From Lachnospiraceae bacterium A2 (GTDB lineage: Bacteria > Bacillota > Clostridia > Lachnospirales > Lachnospiraceae), in NCBI GenBank assembly GCA_000403315.2, contig KE159636.1:2684815-2747053 (forward strand): DNA of 62,239 bases, given 5' to 3'. The notes beneath the pieces were generated by a model. It was not told where the DNA came from. It saw only the letters and a list, made by a program, of their open reading frames with translations, and searched no databases. Position numbers and translations under genes: made by a program. Positions 52,109 to 60,814 of the stretch are shown here, piece after piece (positions within the stretch are counted from its first letter, which is position 1; every line of letters begins with the position of its first letter).

Positions 52109-52137
52109 TTGACAACTACTATAAATTATAGTATTAT
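52109..52137 (+). promoter_or_regulatory. MATE promoter with an overlapping PadR-type palindrome
   Basis: TTGACA (52109-52114) and TATTAT (52132-52137) are 17 bases apart. The perfect palindrome TACTATAA-A-TTATAGTA (52117-52133) fills the spacer, so a bound regulator would block RNA polymerase. A related half-site, TATAGTAGTATAA, lies at about 52165. Confidence 0.7.
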
Positions 52138-52210
52138 AATCCCTGCAACGCAATTGATATATTTTATAGTAGTATAAATAACGCCATTTGTCAAGAGAAA
52201 GGAGTTCAAA

Positions 52211-53596
52211 ATGAACAGTCAAAGCAAAAAGATGGAGCTGCTCGGCAGCACATCCATACCAAAAGCACTTTTAGCAATGGGCATCCCAACAATGGTTGGC
52301 ATGTTGGTAAATACTTTTTACAACCTTGTTGACGCTTATTTTGTCGGCGGGTTGGGGGAGAGCCAGATGGGGGCAATCTCCGTGGTCTATCCGCTCGGAC
52401 AGGTCGTTGTCGGTCTTGGTCTGCTGTTCGGAAACGGTGCGGCTTCTTACATTTCCCGATTGTTAGGTCGTGGGGATAAGGAAAATGCGGATAAAGTGGC
52501 AAGTACCGCTTTATACAGTAGCGTATCCGTGGGGGCAATCATCATTATTATTTCTATGGTGTTCCTGCATCCAATACTGAAGCTCTTAGGCGCAACCGAC
52601 AGCATCCTCCCCTTTGCCGCCACATACGCAAGCATTTATATTGTTTCCTGCATCTTCAATGTATTCAATGTCACGATGAATAACATTGTGACAAGCGAGG
52701 GAGCTGCCAAAACAACCATGTGTGCCTTGCTAACGGGTGCGGTACTCAATATCGCCTTAGACCCGCTGTTTATCTATGTGTTTGATTTAGGCGTGGCAGG
52801 AGCGGCTATAGCGACTGCAATCTCACAAGTCGTTTCAACCTGCGTATATCTGACCTATATTTTTCGGAAAAAAAGCGTATTCCATTTTCGGGTTAAGGAC
52901 TGCACATATACAAAAGAAACCATGTCTGAGATTTTTAAAATCGGCATTCCAACATTGGTATTCCAGATTTTAACGAGTGTATCCATTTCCTTAATCAACA
53001 ATGCCGCTGGCGATTACAGGGATTCTGCCATTGCAGGCATGGGCGTTGTCACCCGACTTATTTCAATGGGCAGCTTGTCCGTATTCGGGTTCATCAAAGG
53101 CTTTCAGCCCATTGCAGGGTACAGTTACGGGGCGAAGAAGTTTGACCGTCTGCGTGAAGCAATCAAGATTTCCATCCTGTGGTCTACGGTTTTCTGTGTG
53201 ATTTTTGGCGTGATACTGGCTCTGTTCCCTACGGCTATCGTTTCGAGGTTCACAAAGGGCGATGCCGAGATGATTCGCATTGGGGCAGCATCTTTGAGAG
53301 CAAACGGCATTTCCATTATGCTCTTTGGATTTTATACGGTGTATTCCTCCCTGTTCCTTGCTTTGGGAAAAGGCAGAGAGGGATTTATCCTCGGAGCTTG
53401 TAGGCAGGGGATTTGTTTTATCCCCGTTATCCTGCTTCTTCCGATGGTCTGGGGGCTAAATGGAATAATGTATGCCCAGCCGATTGCCGATGTACTTTCC
53501 GCAGTCATAACAGTATTCATGGCGATACCGCTCCACAAAAAGCTGAATGCTATGCAGAAACAAACTTCCGCAATAAGCACGAAAGACAACGACTAA
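52211..53596 (+). CDS. MATE-family efflux transporter
   Basis: 461 residues, about 12 membrane helices, with the N-terminal MGIPTMVGMLVNTFYNLVDAYFVGGLG in parts and the repeat half at IGIPTLVFQILTSVSISLIN. An AAAGGAG site precedes the start. It differs clearly in sequence from the minus-strand MATE pump, so the two are not recent duplicates. The divergent PadR gene is its likely repressor. Confidence 0.9.
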   Translation: MNSQSKKMELLGSTSIPKALLAMGIPTMVGMLVNTFYNLVDAYFVGGLGESQMGAISVVYPLGQVVVGLGLLFGNGAASYISRLLGRGDKENADKVASTALYSSVSVGAIIIIISMVFLHPILKLLGATDSILPFAATYASIYIVSCIFNVFNVTMNNIVTSEGAAKTTMCALLTGAVLNIALDPLFIYVFDLGVAGAAIATAISQVVSTCVYLTYIFRKKSVFHFRVKDCTYTKETMSEIFKIGIPTLVFQILTSVSISLINNAAGDYRDSAIAGMGVVTRLISMGSLSVFGFIKGFQPIAGYSYGAKKFDRLREAIKISILWSTVFCVIFGVILALFPTAIVSRFTKGDAEMIRIGAASLRANGISIMLFGFYTVYSSLFLALGKGREGFILGACRQGICFIPVILLLPMVWGLNGIMYAQPIADVLSAVITVFMAIPLHKKLNAMQKQTSAISTKDND

Positions 53597-53618
53597 ATAT
53601 TTATTCTTTCTGACAAAT

Positions 53619-53661
53619 AGAGCCGATGAGCTGTGAGGTTTCCCACAAGTTCATCGGCTCT
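53619..53661. terminator. Bidirectional hairpin between MATE and KTR genes
   Basis: A perfect 11-bp stem AGAGCCGATGA (53619-53629) with TCATCGGCTCT (53651-53661), which reaches into the end of the KTR gene. A similar hairpin follows KTR copy 1. There is no long T-tract. Confidence 0.6.
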
Positions 53662-53839
53662 GCGTCTGTGCGTCTGGCTCTTTCATAACAATTACTTTTA
53701 ATGATTTTACATTGATTAAACTTTCTTGCCTGCATTTCGGACAATATAGAGGGAAATTCCTTATTTCTGTATCTTCCCTTATTTTCATGCGTGTCTTATT
53801 TTCGCATATAGGGCAATATATCCAATGATACCGTTCCAT
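53651..53839 (-). CDS. Cysteine-rich KTR protein (copy 2)
   Basis: 62 residues with CPICENKTRMKIREDTEI and YCPKCRQESLINV. It is closely related to copy 1 (about 60 percent of positions the same by eye) and, like it, ends a resistance-like operon. It follows the DUF4097 lipoprotein by 19 bases. The two copies share their downstream hairpin as well. Confidence 0.85.
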   Translation of the reverse strand: MERYHWIYCPICENKTRMKIREDTEIRNFPLYCPKCRQESLINVKSLKVIVMKEPDAQTQSR

Positions 53840-53858
53840 ATCTTTCTACACTCCAAAA

Positions 53859-54719
53859 CTATTTTACAATTACTGTTCCGCTGTTGCTCATGATAGATAA
53901 ACTGTTTTCGCCCTTTCCGATGCTCCCATCCTTGCATCCGTCCGTATCGGTACTGAATTCCGTATTCTTAAGCTGTACGGTTACATCGTCCGAGCCACTG
54001 GATATATGGCAGGATAAATTATCTGGCATCGCTTCATGGGACAATGATATATCTCCCGAACCCGTTTCTACAGACAGGGAATCATAGCTGTTTATGTTGC
54101 TTATATTCACTTCGCCAGAATCTGTCGAAACAGCAGCCTTTCCAACAACTGTATTTTTCATGGTAACATATGCGGATTCTGTATTGATATTAGAATCCGT
54201 GCATGAAGCATCTGTTATTTTAATATCGCCTGAAAGAGATTTTATTTTTGCACTTTCAGCTATGAAATCAGACATCGTTACATAGCCAGACTGGTTGTTC
54301 AAGGACAAAGTGGAAATGCTGACCGCTTCCAACTCCATCTCTCCCGAACCATTGTTAATGGCTAAGGAAACAGCATTATCTTTAGGAATATACAATATTA
54401 TCTTCCCTGCTTCGCCAAATGAGAATTGCTCCGCCAGATTTTTGTCCGTATCATCATCCTGCTGTACCATTAGTTTTCCATCTTTCTGCACAACCTGCAT
54501 ATCACGGTCATCTTCGACTTTTCCCTCGCAGGCTATGTGTACTTTGTCATCACTGGAAGCCATCACTTTTAAATTCCAAGAGGAAATATCCAATACAATT
54601 TCTGAAATACCTTCCGTCGAAAATTCCTCATTAGAATCTATTTTTTCCTTGTTCCCGCATCCGCATATGCCAAAAGCTATCACTAAAACCACTGCTAACA
54701 GTATTCTTTTCATATTCAT
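53859..54719 (-). CDS. DUF4097-type lipoprotein
   Basis: 286 residues. The signal peptide ends in the lipobox FGICGC. The mature part is a beta-strand-repeat domain, with runs such as INNGSGEMELEAVSISTLSL, then SLSGDIKITDASC and VSTDSGEVNISN, of the DUF4097 family. It is probably displayed on the outer face of the membrane. It lies in the ABC transporter operon and may bind or sense the antibiotic or peptide exported by it. Confidence 0.82.
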   Translation of the reverse strand: MNMKRILLAVVLVIAFGICGCGNKEKIDSNEEFSTEGISEIVLDISSWNLKVMASSDDKVHIACEGKVEDDRDMQVVQKDGKLMVQQDDDTDKNLAEQFSFGEAGKIILYIPKDNAVSLAINNGSGEMELEAVSISTLSLNNQSGYVTMSDFIAESAKIKSLSGDIKITDASCTDSNINTESAYVTMKNTVVGKAAVSTDSGEVNISNINSYDSLSVETGSGDISLSHEAMPDNLSCHISSGSDDVTVQLKNTEFSTDTDGCKDGSIGKGENSLSIMSNSGTVIVK

Positions 54720-54729
54720 AATCCGCCCC

Positions 54730-55434
54730 CTACATTAAATCTTTGCTTTCCACATTTACAATTGACAAAACGGCAAAAGCCAAAGAAATAGTAGTCAAAA
54801 TAACGGGGAATACTGCGTTGCTTGCCATTGTGAAATCGCCAATGTTCGCCTGCGTGAGAAAAATCAATAAAAATGAGGTGACAATCGTTGCCTTTGAAGA
54901 TTTTATCGCCATCCCGACAAACAGGGCGATAAAACTCATGCTGACGATTACCACTGATTTTAGTATCAGTTGTATATAAAATGACAGGCTGCCTATTGAA
55001 AAATCAACAGTAAAAGATGACTGCATAAATTTTGCCCCAAAGAACACGCACATATAAATTGCCAGTTTTGTTAAAATGAGTGCGGCAAAATTAAAAGTCC
55101 AGACCGCAATCATTTGGGAAGCTAAGATTTTCTGCCGCTTAATAGGGTAGGAAAACATCAGATTCATTGTCTTGTTTTTGTATGCGCTTACAATAAAGGA
55201 TGCCAACATTACACTGGTGTAAATAAGAAAAGCCATGCTGGTAAATAATTCAATGGGAGCGGAGATTACATCTGTCCCAGGCGCAGCATCCAGTGTTCCG
55301 TCTGGGTCGTTGGCAATGCCCAAAAACGCTAACGCAAAAACAAATAAGCCAAGCAGAGCCGCCATAATGATTACGCCTTTGATATATTTCCCGATATTAT
55401 TCTTTTTCCATTCAAGTCTGACAAGCTTTAACAT
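54730..55434 (-). CDS. ABC transporter permease (ABC-2 type)
   Basis: 234 residues with six membrane helices, starting MLKLVRLEWKKNNIGKYIKG, typical for lantibiotic-immunity permeases of the EpiE/LanG kind. It overlaps the ATPase gene by seven bases. With a single permease gene the transporter would be a homodimer or incomplete heterodimer. Confidence 0.82.
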   Translation of the reverse strand: MLKLVRLEWKKNNIGKYIKGVIIMAALLGLFVFALAFLGIANDPDGTLDAAPGTDVISAPIELFTSMAFLIYTSVMLASFIVSAYKNKTMNLMFSYPIKRQKILASQMIAVWTFNFAALILTKLAIYMCVFFGAKFMQSSFTVDFSIGSLSFYIQLILKSVVIVSMSFIALFVGMAIKSSKATIVTSFLLIFLTQANIGDFTMASNAVFPVILTTISLAFAVLSIVNVESKDLM

Positions 55435-56351
55435 GATTTTCCCACCTCCGATGTGATTTTTAAGAAATAGTCCTCCAATGTTTCGGTATGTTGGCTGATG
55501 GAAGCAATCTCTACATCATTTGCCATTAATTCCCTCGAAATCTTTTGTGTGGTGACACCCTGCTCATAAATACGAATCCCCGAATCGTTTACGATTTTAA
55601 AATTACTTAGCTGCATTTTTTCAGCTAAAACATATGCCGCTTTCTTTGTATCCTCTACGGCAAGTTCAATATACGCCGTATTTGTTTCTGCAATTTCTTT
55701 CATGGATATTTCTTTCATCATCTTTCCATGATGGATAACGCCAACCGTATCGGCAATACTTTCTATTTCTGGGAGAAGATGACTGGATATCATAAGCGTC
55801 ATTCCATACTCGGTACATAGCATCCGAAACAAATCCCTGATTTGCTTCATTCCTGCGGGGTCTAAACCATTTGTCGGCTCGTCAAGGATAACTAACTCTG
55901 GCTTGCACAATATGGCGCGGGCAATCCCCAGACGCTGTTTCATTCCTAAAGAATAGCTGCCCGCAGGCTTATCCGCCGCATCAGAAAGTCCAAGCATTCC
56001 GAGTGCTTCTTCCACGCTACCTTTGTTATAATATCCCATATACTCACAATGAAGCTGTAAGTTGTCCTTTCCGCTCATATGGTCATAGAATGTAGGAAAT
56101 TCAATGATGCTTCCCATGCGCTTCAGCACCTCGTAAGAGGTTTTTTCCAATGCTTTTCCAAACAGCGCAACCGTGCCGCTTGTCGGTTTCCAAAGGTTTG
56201 TAAGCATCTTCATCACCGTGGTTTTTCCTGCCCCGTTCGGTCCTAAAAATCCATATACCTCACCTTTCTTTATATGGATATTCACATCTGTGACTAACTG
56301 TTTTCCATCTATCGTTTTGCTTAGATGGCTTGTTTGCAAAATATAAGACAT
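55428..56351 (-). CDS. ABC transporter ATP-binding protein (BcrA/LanF-like)
   Basis: 307 residues from the ATG at 56351 behind AAAGGAGG. Walker A GPNGAGKTT, signature YSLGMKQRLGIARA, Walker B LVILDEPTNGLDP, and the switch His (MISSHLLPEIE) are present. The C-terminal about 80 residues form the extra domain of bacitracin/lantibiotic-immunity ATPases. A tandem pair of two-hairpin motifs lies directly upstream. It should power export or displacement of a membrane-active peptide. Confidence 0.9.
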   Translation of the reverse strand: MSYILQTSHLSKTIDGKQLVTDVNIHIKKGEVYGFLGPNGAGKTTVMKMLTNLWKPTSGTVALFGKALEKTSYEVLKRMGSIIEFPTFYDHMSGKDNLQLHCEYMGYYNKGSVEEALGMLGLSDAADKPAGSYSLGMKQRLGIARAILCKPELVILDEPTNGLDPAGMKQIRDLFRMLCTEYGMTLMISSHLLPEIESIADTVGVIHHGKMMKEISMKEIAETNTAYIELAVEDTKKAAYVLAEKMQLSNFKIVNDSGIRIYEQGVTTQKISRELMANDVEIASISQHTETLEDYFLKITSEVGKSC

Positions 56352-56374
56352 TTTTTGCCTCCTTTCTCTGTTCA

Positions 56375-56459
56375 TGCCAGCCTTTTGGCATAAAGGGATA
56401 CCCGTAGGGTGTTTCCTTAGTAACGCCTTTTTCGGACATAGTAATACGCCCAAAGGTGT
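56375..56459 (-). promoter_or_regulatory. Tandem two-hairpin leader motifs, copies D and E (before the ABC ATPase)
   Basis: Copy D: ACCC/GGGT with a TAC loop (56412-56399), then TGCCA/TGGCA (56390-56375). Copy E, 47 bases upstream, is more diverged: ACACC..GGCGT and a weaker second stem. The coding-like reading also recurs: HPTGIPLCQKA in D and GVLLCPKKA in E, in the same frame as the ATPase. Confidence 0.55.
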
Positions 56460-56534
56460 TTTATGAATATCATTATAGCGATATAGATTTTCAAAACTCT
56501 TGACTAATTCTTACGAATTTCTTTCGCAGGGAAT

Positions 56535-57473
56535 TTAATAAGTTATTTTTTTGAGGCTTACTGTAAAAGTTGTTTTGACATTCGGTATGCTGTCTAAAAA
56601 TATATCGCCCTCTAATTGCCTTGCAAGATTCTTCGCAATCGTTAAGCCTAATCCGTTCCCTTGTATTTCCCTGTTTCTGGAATCTTCCATTGTATAGAGC
56701 CTGTCAAATACATTCGATGCAAATTCCTGTTCAATCCCTTTCCCTTTATCAACCACATCAATATATACATTGCTCTTGTCCTGACGCAAAAAAACTCCTA
56801 AATATTTTCCGTCGGAGCCGTAGCGTATTACATTTGACAATAAATTGTATAAAATCCTTTGCAGGGCTTCTTTCTCCCCCTGCACAAAAATAGCTGTTTC
56901 TGGAATAAACAGATCAACATCGAAATCTTTCTGCAATAAAATATCGTAAAACTCCAAAACATTCTCCCTGCATATCTCGTTGATATTGACTTTGCCAAGA
57001 TTTATATTTGTATCGCCAGATTCCAGTTTTGCCAATGTAAAAAACTGATTGATAAGGTTCATAACTTGATTCGCTTTTGTTTCTACTTTTTTCAACATCT
57101 CATTATCTGCATGGTTCAAGCTCATAATTTCCAGATAACCCAATATGACCGTTAGAGGAGTTTTTATGTCATGGGAGATATTCGCCAACATCTTTTTAGA
57201 AGAAATTTCTTCCCTTTTAAAATCTGCCCTTATTTTCTGTCGGTCTATCAGCAGGCGGTTGATTTGTCCCCCTAATTCCATCAAAACAGGGTTGTCCGTA
57301 AATACCATTACTTTCTCGTCGCTACCAGTTTCTAAAATTTCCTCCAACTTTTTACTCATCCGTTTTATCTTTGCCTGTATTCCCCTGCCAAAAACAAAAC
57401 GCTGGTATAAAACCACAAGGAATAATAAGCAGACAACAACTGCCAAAAAGAATATGATTGTTTTTTCGCTCAT
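56535..57473 (-). CDS. Sensor histidine kinase (intramembrane-sensing type)
   Basis: 312 residues. One N-terminal membrane helix (about 5-25), no extracellular domain, then the H-box NISHDIKTPLTVILGYL, the N-box LLSNVIRYGSDGK and the G-box GNGLGLTIAKNL. This layout is typical for kinases that sense drugs within the membrane, often through a partner ABC transporter. It lies between the response regulator (4 bases) and the ABC genes. Confidence 0.88.
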   Translation of the reverse strand: MSEKTIIFFLAVVVCLLFLVVLYQRFVFGRGIQAKIKRMSKKLEEILETGSDEKVMVFTDNPVLMELGGQINRLLIDRQKIRADFKREEISSKKMLANISHDIKTPLTVILGYLEIMSLNHADNEMLKKVETKANQVMNLINQFFTLAKLESGDTNINLGKVNINEICRENVLEFYDILLQKDFDVDLFIPETAIFVQGEKEALQRILYNLLSNVIRYGSDGKYLGVFLRQDKSNVYIDVVDKGKGIEQEFASNVFDRLYTMEDSRNREIQGNGLGLTIAKNLARQLEGDIFLDSIPNVKTTFTVSLKKITY

Positions 57474-57477
57474 CCTT

Positions 57478-58167
57478 TCACTCCCCCAATTTGTATCCGA
57501 TTCCCCATACCGTAATCACATACTGCGGTTCACGGGGATTATCCTCTATTTTATTCCTCAATCTGCTGATATGGACATTGACAGCATTTTCATCACCATA
57601 ATAGGTATCATTCCAGACAAGAGAATAAATCTGTTCTTTCGTATATACTTTCTTTGGATTCTGCAATAACAGCTTTAAAATTTCAAATTCTTTTGATGTA
57701 AGCTCTATTTTACAGCCGTTTTTTGTTACAGAATACTCATTCAGATTCATAACAAGGCTTCCCGTTTGAAGTATTGGCTGCTGTTCTGTTGCACTTGCAG
57801 CATACTGTGTAGTTCTTCGGATATTTGCTTTTATCCTTGCCAATACTTCTGTGACAGAAAACGGTTTCGTTATATAATCATCTGCTCCCAGACCTAAACC
57901 AAGCGTTTTATCAGAATCGGTATCTTTTGCCGATATAATAATAATCGGGACAGTGCTGTTTTCCCTGATTTTTTCCATGACTTCGATTCCGCTTATCTGA
58001 GGAATCATCAAATCAAGCAAAACCAGACTGAAACTATCCGAAAAGAACCTGTCGAGGGCACTTTTGCCATCATACGCTGTAATTACTTCAAATTTCTCTG
58101 TGGTCAAAAAATTCTTTAGCATGGTACTGATTTCCATATCATCTTCAACCAATAAAATCTTACTCAT
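57478..58167 (-). CDS. OmpR-family response regulator
   Basis: 229 residues from the ATG at 58167 behind AAGGAGG. Receiver with EDD (8-10), Asp52 in LLDLMIPQISG and the lysine loop ITKPF; winged helix with EFEILKLLLQNPKKVYTKEQI in two parts and NVHISRLRNKIED. It should control the downstream transporter operon. It overlaps the small HTH gene by eight bases. Confidence 0.92.
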   Translation of the reverse strand: MSKILLVEDDMEISTMLKNFLTTEKFEVITAYDGKSALDRFFSDSFSLVLLDLMIPQISGIEVMEKIRENSTVPIIIISAKDTDSDKTLGLGLGADDYITKPFSVTEVLARIKANIRRTTQYAASATEQQPILQTGSLVMNLNEYSVTKNGCKIELTSKEFEILKLLLQNPKKVYTKEQIYSLVWNDTYYGDENAVNVHISRLRNKIEDNPREPQYVITVWGIGYKLGE

Positions 58168-58357
58168 TGTCCGATTCCTCCTTATCTCTTTTCTTAAAAC
58201 GCCCATCTTTGGGCTTTGATGCAGTCTTTGGAATCAGCCACACATTGCTGATTCGCATTACATCGGGGATTCGGTTTGTAGCGCATAATACCTGTATCCT
58301 CCGTTCGGACAATCCCCATTTTTCAGCCGCTTCTTTTACATTCATGTAATCAAACAT
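58160..58357 (-). CDS. Small helix-turn-helix (excisionase/MerR-like) protein
   Basis: 65 residues from the ATG at 58357 behind GAAGGAGG. The motif MNVKEAAEKWGLSERRIQVLC is the winged-helix excisionase/MerR fold, followed by IPDVMRISNVWLIPK. It heads the regulator-kinase-ABC operon, so it may add a second layer of control. It could also be a directionality factor that was captured here. Confidence 0.75.
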   Translation of the reverse strand: MFDYMNVKEAAEKWGLSERRIQVLCATNRIPDVMRISNVWLIPKTASKPKDGRFKKRDKEESDNE

Positions 58358-58382
58358 TGAAATAACCTCCTTCATAACTGAT

Positions 58383-58411
58383 ATTATAATGCGTCAAAGC
58401 GAATAATACAA
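58383..58411 (-). promoter_or_regulatory. Promoter of the regulator/ABC operon
   Basis: On the minus strand TTGTAT (58411-58406) and TATAAT (58388-58383) are 17 bases apart, 26 bases before the HTH start. Confidence 0.65.
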
Positions 58412-58562
58412 TTATCGAAAAAGTGTTATTGAGAAAAGCAAGAGATAATTTTTCCTAAAACAAGAAGTACAGTTTCTTATGTATGGAAATTTCACATCGT
58501 TTAAGCAGAACTTTCACTTCTGTAAAATATAAGGGAAAAATTAATGAACAGGTGGTGAAAAA

Positions 58563-58919
58563 ATGAACGAAGCCGTAGGAAACCTTGACTTTATGGAATT
58601 GGGGCAGGCTATCCAAAAAGCCCGTGAGAAGCAGCGAATTACAAGAGAGGAATTAGCCGAGGAGCTTGGCATTTCGGCAAGGCATTTGCAGTCTATTGAA
58701 AAAGAGGGGCAGTATCCGAGCTTTCGGCTGTTTATTCAGCTTGTTACAATGTTCCACATATCCGTAGACCAGTACATACACCCAGAGAGTCCGATAGGGA
58801 AAACAACTTTACGTCGGCGGTTAGATGTGCTTCTTGATACTTTTGATGATGCGGAACTAACTATCATAGCAGGGACAGCGCAGGGGATATGTAAGGCAAA
58901 AGAGCAGCCAGAGGATTAA
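58563..58919 (+). CDS. XRE-family transcriptional regulator
   Basis: 118 residues. The helix-turn-helix is clear: IQKAREKQRITREELAEELGISARHLQSIEKEGQYPS, in parts. The C-terminal part (VDQYIHPE onward) is a small helical domain found in the Tn916/Tn1549 control region. The stop lies in the loop of the terminator. It may control conjugation genes. Confidence 0.85.
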   Translation: MNEAVGNLDFMELGQAIQKAREKQRITREELAEELGISARHLQSIEKEGQYPSFRLFIQLVTMFHISVDQYIHPESPIGKTTLRRRLDVLLDTFDDAELTIIAGTAQGICKAKEQPED

Positions 58920-58931
58920 CCTCTGGTTTTT
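58908..58931 (+). terminator. Terminator between the convergent regulator and CHAP genes
   Basis: CCAGAGG (58908-58914) pairs with CCTCTGG (58920-58926), followed by TTTTTCTTT. The stop codon of the regulator is in the loop. Confidence 0.8.
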
Positions 58932-58949
58932 CTTTCACCCATTCTGCCA

Positions 58950-60776
58950 TCAATAGGCAGGGCATCCGTAACCGTAAATAGAGCTACTCCCGACTGGATA
59001 GCTCTGCTGTTTGCAGGCATCCCCAGAGTTGCCCTCCACGGTGTAGACCGTCCCATTCTCGCATTTTTCCACGATTCCCACATGGTCGATTGAGCCGTCG
59101 CTCCCCCAATCAAAGAAAATAAGGTCGCCTGCCTGCGGCTCGTAATTCTTGTCCTGCCATTGCCCTTTGCCCTTGAACCAGTTCACGCCATCCGAGCAGA
59201 GGGAGAATTTCGGGATGATGCCGCTTTCCAGATAACCGCACTGGTCAGCACACCACGATGCGAAGCAGGCGCACCATTCCACACGCCCGCCAAAGCCGTA
59301 CCAGTTCCAATAAGGCTGACCGCCCTCGTTGCCGAGCTGCGTCAAAGCAACCTCCACAATGGCTTGGTTTCCTCCGCTTGTAAACGCCCGCCCGTATGGG
59401 TAGTAGCGCAGCACATGGGCGGGGTACTGCGTGTCACCGTACTTCTCCCAACCGAGCCGCTGTGCCTGCATTGCGGAAAACTCCACCGCATTTGCATAGG
59501 AATAGCCGCCGTAGTTGGTCTTTGCCCATGAGATATACCCGTTGCCGAAGTTGTAGCCCTGCAAGGCGAGCTTGATGCGTTCCATGTCAATCGGGTTCTC
59601 CACCTCGGCTGATACGAGAGCTGCTTTTAGCTCCTGCACGCCGCACTCAATAGAATATTCGGGGTCTTTGATGCCGTTCGGCTCATGGGGGTATTTCTTA
59701 TTGAAGCTCCCCTCCGCCGCCTGCATCGGGTCGCTGCCCTTGCCGCCAGATTCCTGCATCATCACCGCCTTGATAAGCTCCACATATTCGGGGATTCCGT
59801 ACTGTTTCGCATACTTCTGTATCAGCGGCATGTAGGCTTCCACCTCCGCACTGACAGGCGTATAGGCTGTGCTGTCGCTGCCGCCCCCGAACAGGGAAAC
59901 GGCGCATCCAAGCAGGACGACGATGAGGATAATCACGACGGCAATCCAGCCGCCTGCGATAAGGGCGGAAATCAACGCCTTAGTCCCCACTATGATTGCC
60001 TTGACCGCCGCAATGGTCGCCTTGACCGTGGCTTTCGTCGCTTCGGCTGTCGCCTTTGCGGTGGCTTTTGCCGTCTGCGCCGCTTTCTGGGCGGCTTTGG
60101 CGGACGCTTTCGCTGTTTTCTGCGCCGCCTTTGCGGTCTGCTCCGTGGTTTTAATCGCCGTTTTGGATGTTGCCTTTGCGGTTTTCACGCCTTTTTCCGT
60201 CGCCTTGATTGTCCCTTTTGCTGTGGTCTTGACGGTTTTTTCCGCATTTCTGGCGGTTGTCTTTATCATCCGCTTTCCCTGCTGTCTGGTCTTTATCAGT
60301 GAGTTTGCCGCCGTCTGGGGCGTTTCGGTCTTGGCAGAAGCAACAGAAGTAGCGGAAACAGCGGGACGGCTTGCAGTCCCTTGTATTTCCTGCAAGCCGT
60401 CCTGCCTTATTGTACGCACGGCGTTTTGCCCTGTCTTGTTCCGCATTGTTTTCTGCTCTGCGGCTTTCTTCGCCCGCTTTGCCTTAAAATCGGCGATTTT
60501 ATCTTTCGCCTTACCGATATTTTCTTTTGTAATCTGGGCGTTTTTCTGCCCCTGCTTATTAAACTGGTGGATGCCCTCGTCCTTGATACGCCCCGAAGCA
60601 TGGGAAACCTTGTCGGCGGCATATTCCGTGGGGGAATTTTCCTCCGCATAATATCCCTGCTCCGCCTTATCCTTTGTTTTGGCGTAAGCGGATTTCATTC
60701 GACTGCCTGCTATGGCGGCTTTGTCTAAAGTCTTAATCGTCCCTTTGACCGCATCTCTGGTCTTTATATCAGCCAT
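58950..60776 (-). CDS. Conjugation muralytic protein: lysozyme-like and CHAP domains
   Basis: 608 residues. The N-terminal about 270 are hydrophilic with many Lys/Ala/Thr repeats (KATAKATAEATKATVKAT), then one membrane helix (about 275-298). The exported part has a transglycosylase-like domain (IQKYAKQYGIPEYVELIKAVMMQESGG in parts) and a C-terminal CHAP amidase with Cys in VEWCACFASWCADQCG and His in IDHVGIVEKC. It opens the cell wall for the conjugation machine. The cytosolic Lys/Ala part may be a coiled coil against the T4SS. Confidence 0.88.
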   Translation of the reverse strand: MADIKTRDAVKGTIKTLDKAAIAGSRMKSAYAKTKDKAEQGYYAEENSPTEYAADKVSHASGRIKDEGIHQFNKQGQKNAQITKENIGKAKDKIADFKAKRAKKAAEQKTMRNKTGQNAVRTIRQDGLQEIQGTASRPAVSATSVASAKTETPQTAANSLIKTRQQGKRMIKTTARNAEKTVKTTAKGTIKATEKGVKTAKATSKTAIKTTEQTAKAAQKTAKASAKAAQKAAQTAKATAKATAEATKATVKATIAAVKAIIVGTKALISALIAGGWIAVVIILIVVLLGCAVSLFGGGSDSTAYTPVSAEVEAYMPLIQKYAKQYGIPEYVELIKAVMMQESGGKGSDPMQAAEGSFNKKYPHEPNGIKDPEYSIECGVQELKAALVSAEVENPIDMERIKLALQGYNFGNGYISWAKTNYGGYSYANAVEFSAMQAQRLGWEKYGDTQYPAHVLRYYPYGRAFTSGGNQAIVEVALTQLGNEGGQPYWNWYGFGGRVEWCACFASWCADQCGYLESGIIPKFSLCSDGVNWFKGKGQWQDKNYEPQAGDLIFFDWGSDGSIDHVGIVEKCENGTVYTVEGNSGDACKQQSYPVGSSSIYGYGCPAY

Positions 60777-60814
60777 AAAATCCGACCTCCTTTCCCAGAA
60801 GATTTGCGGTCATA

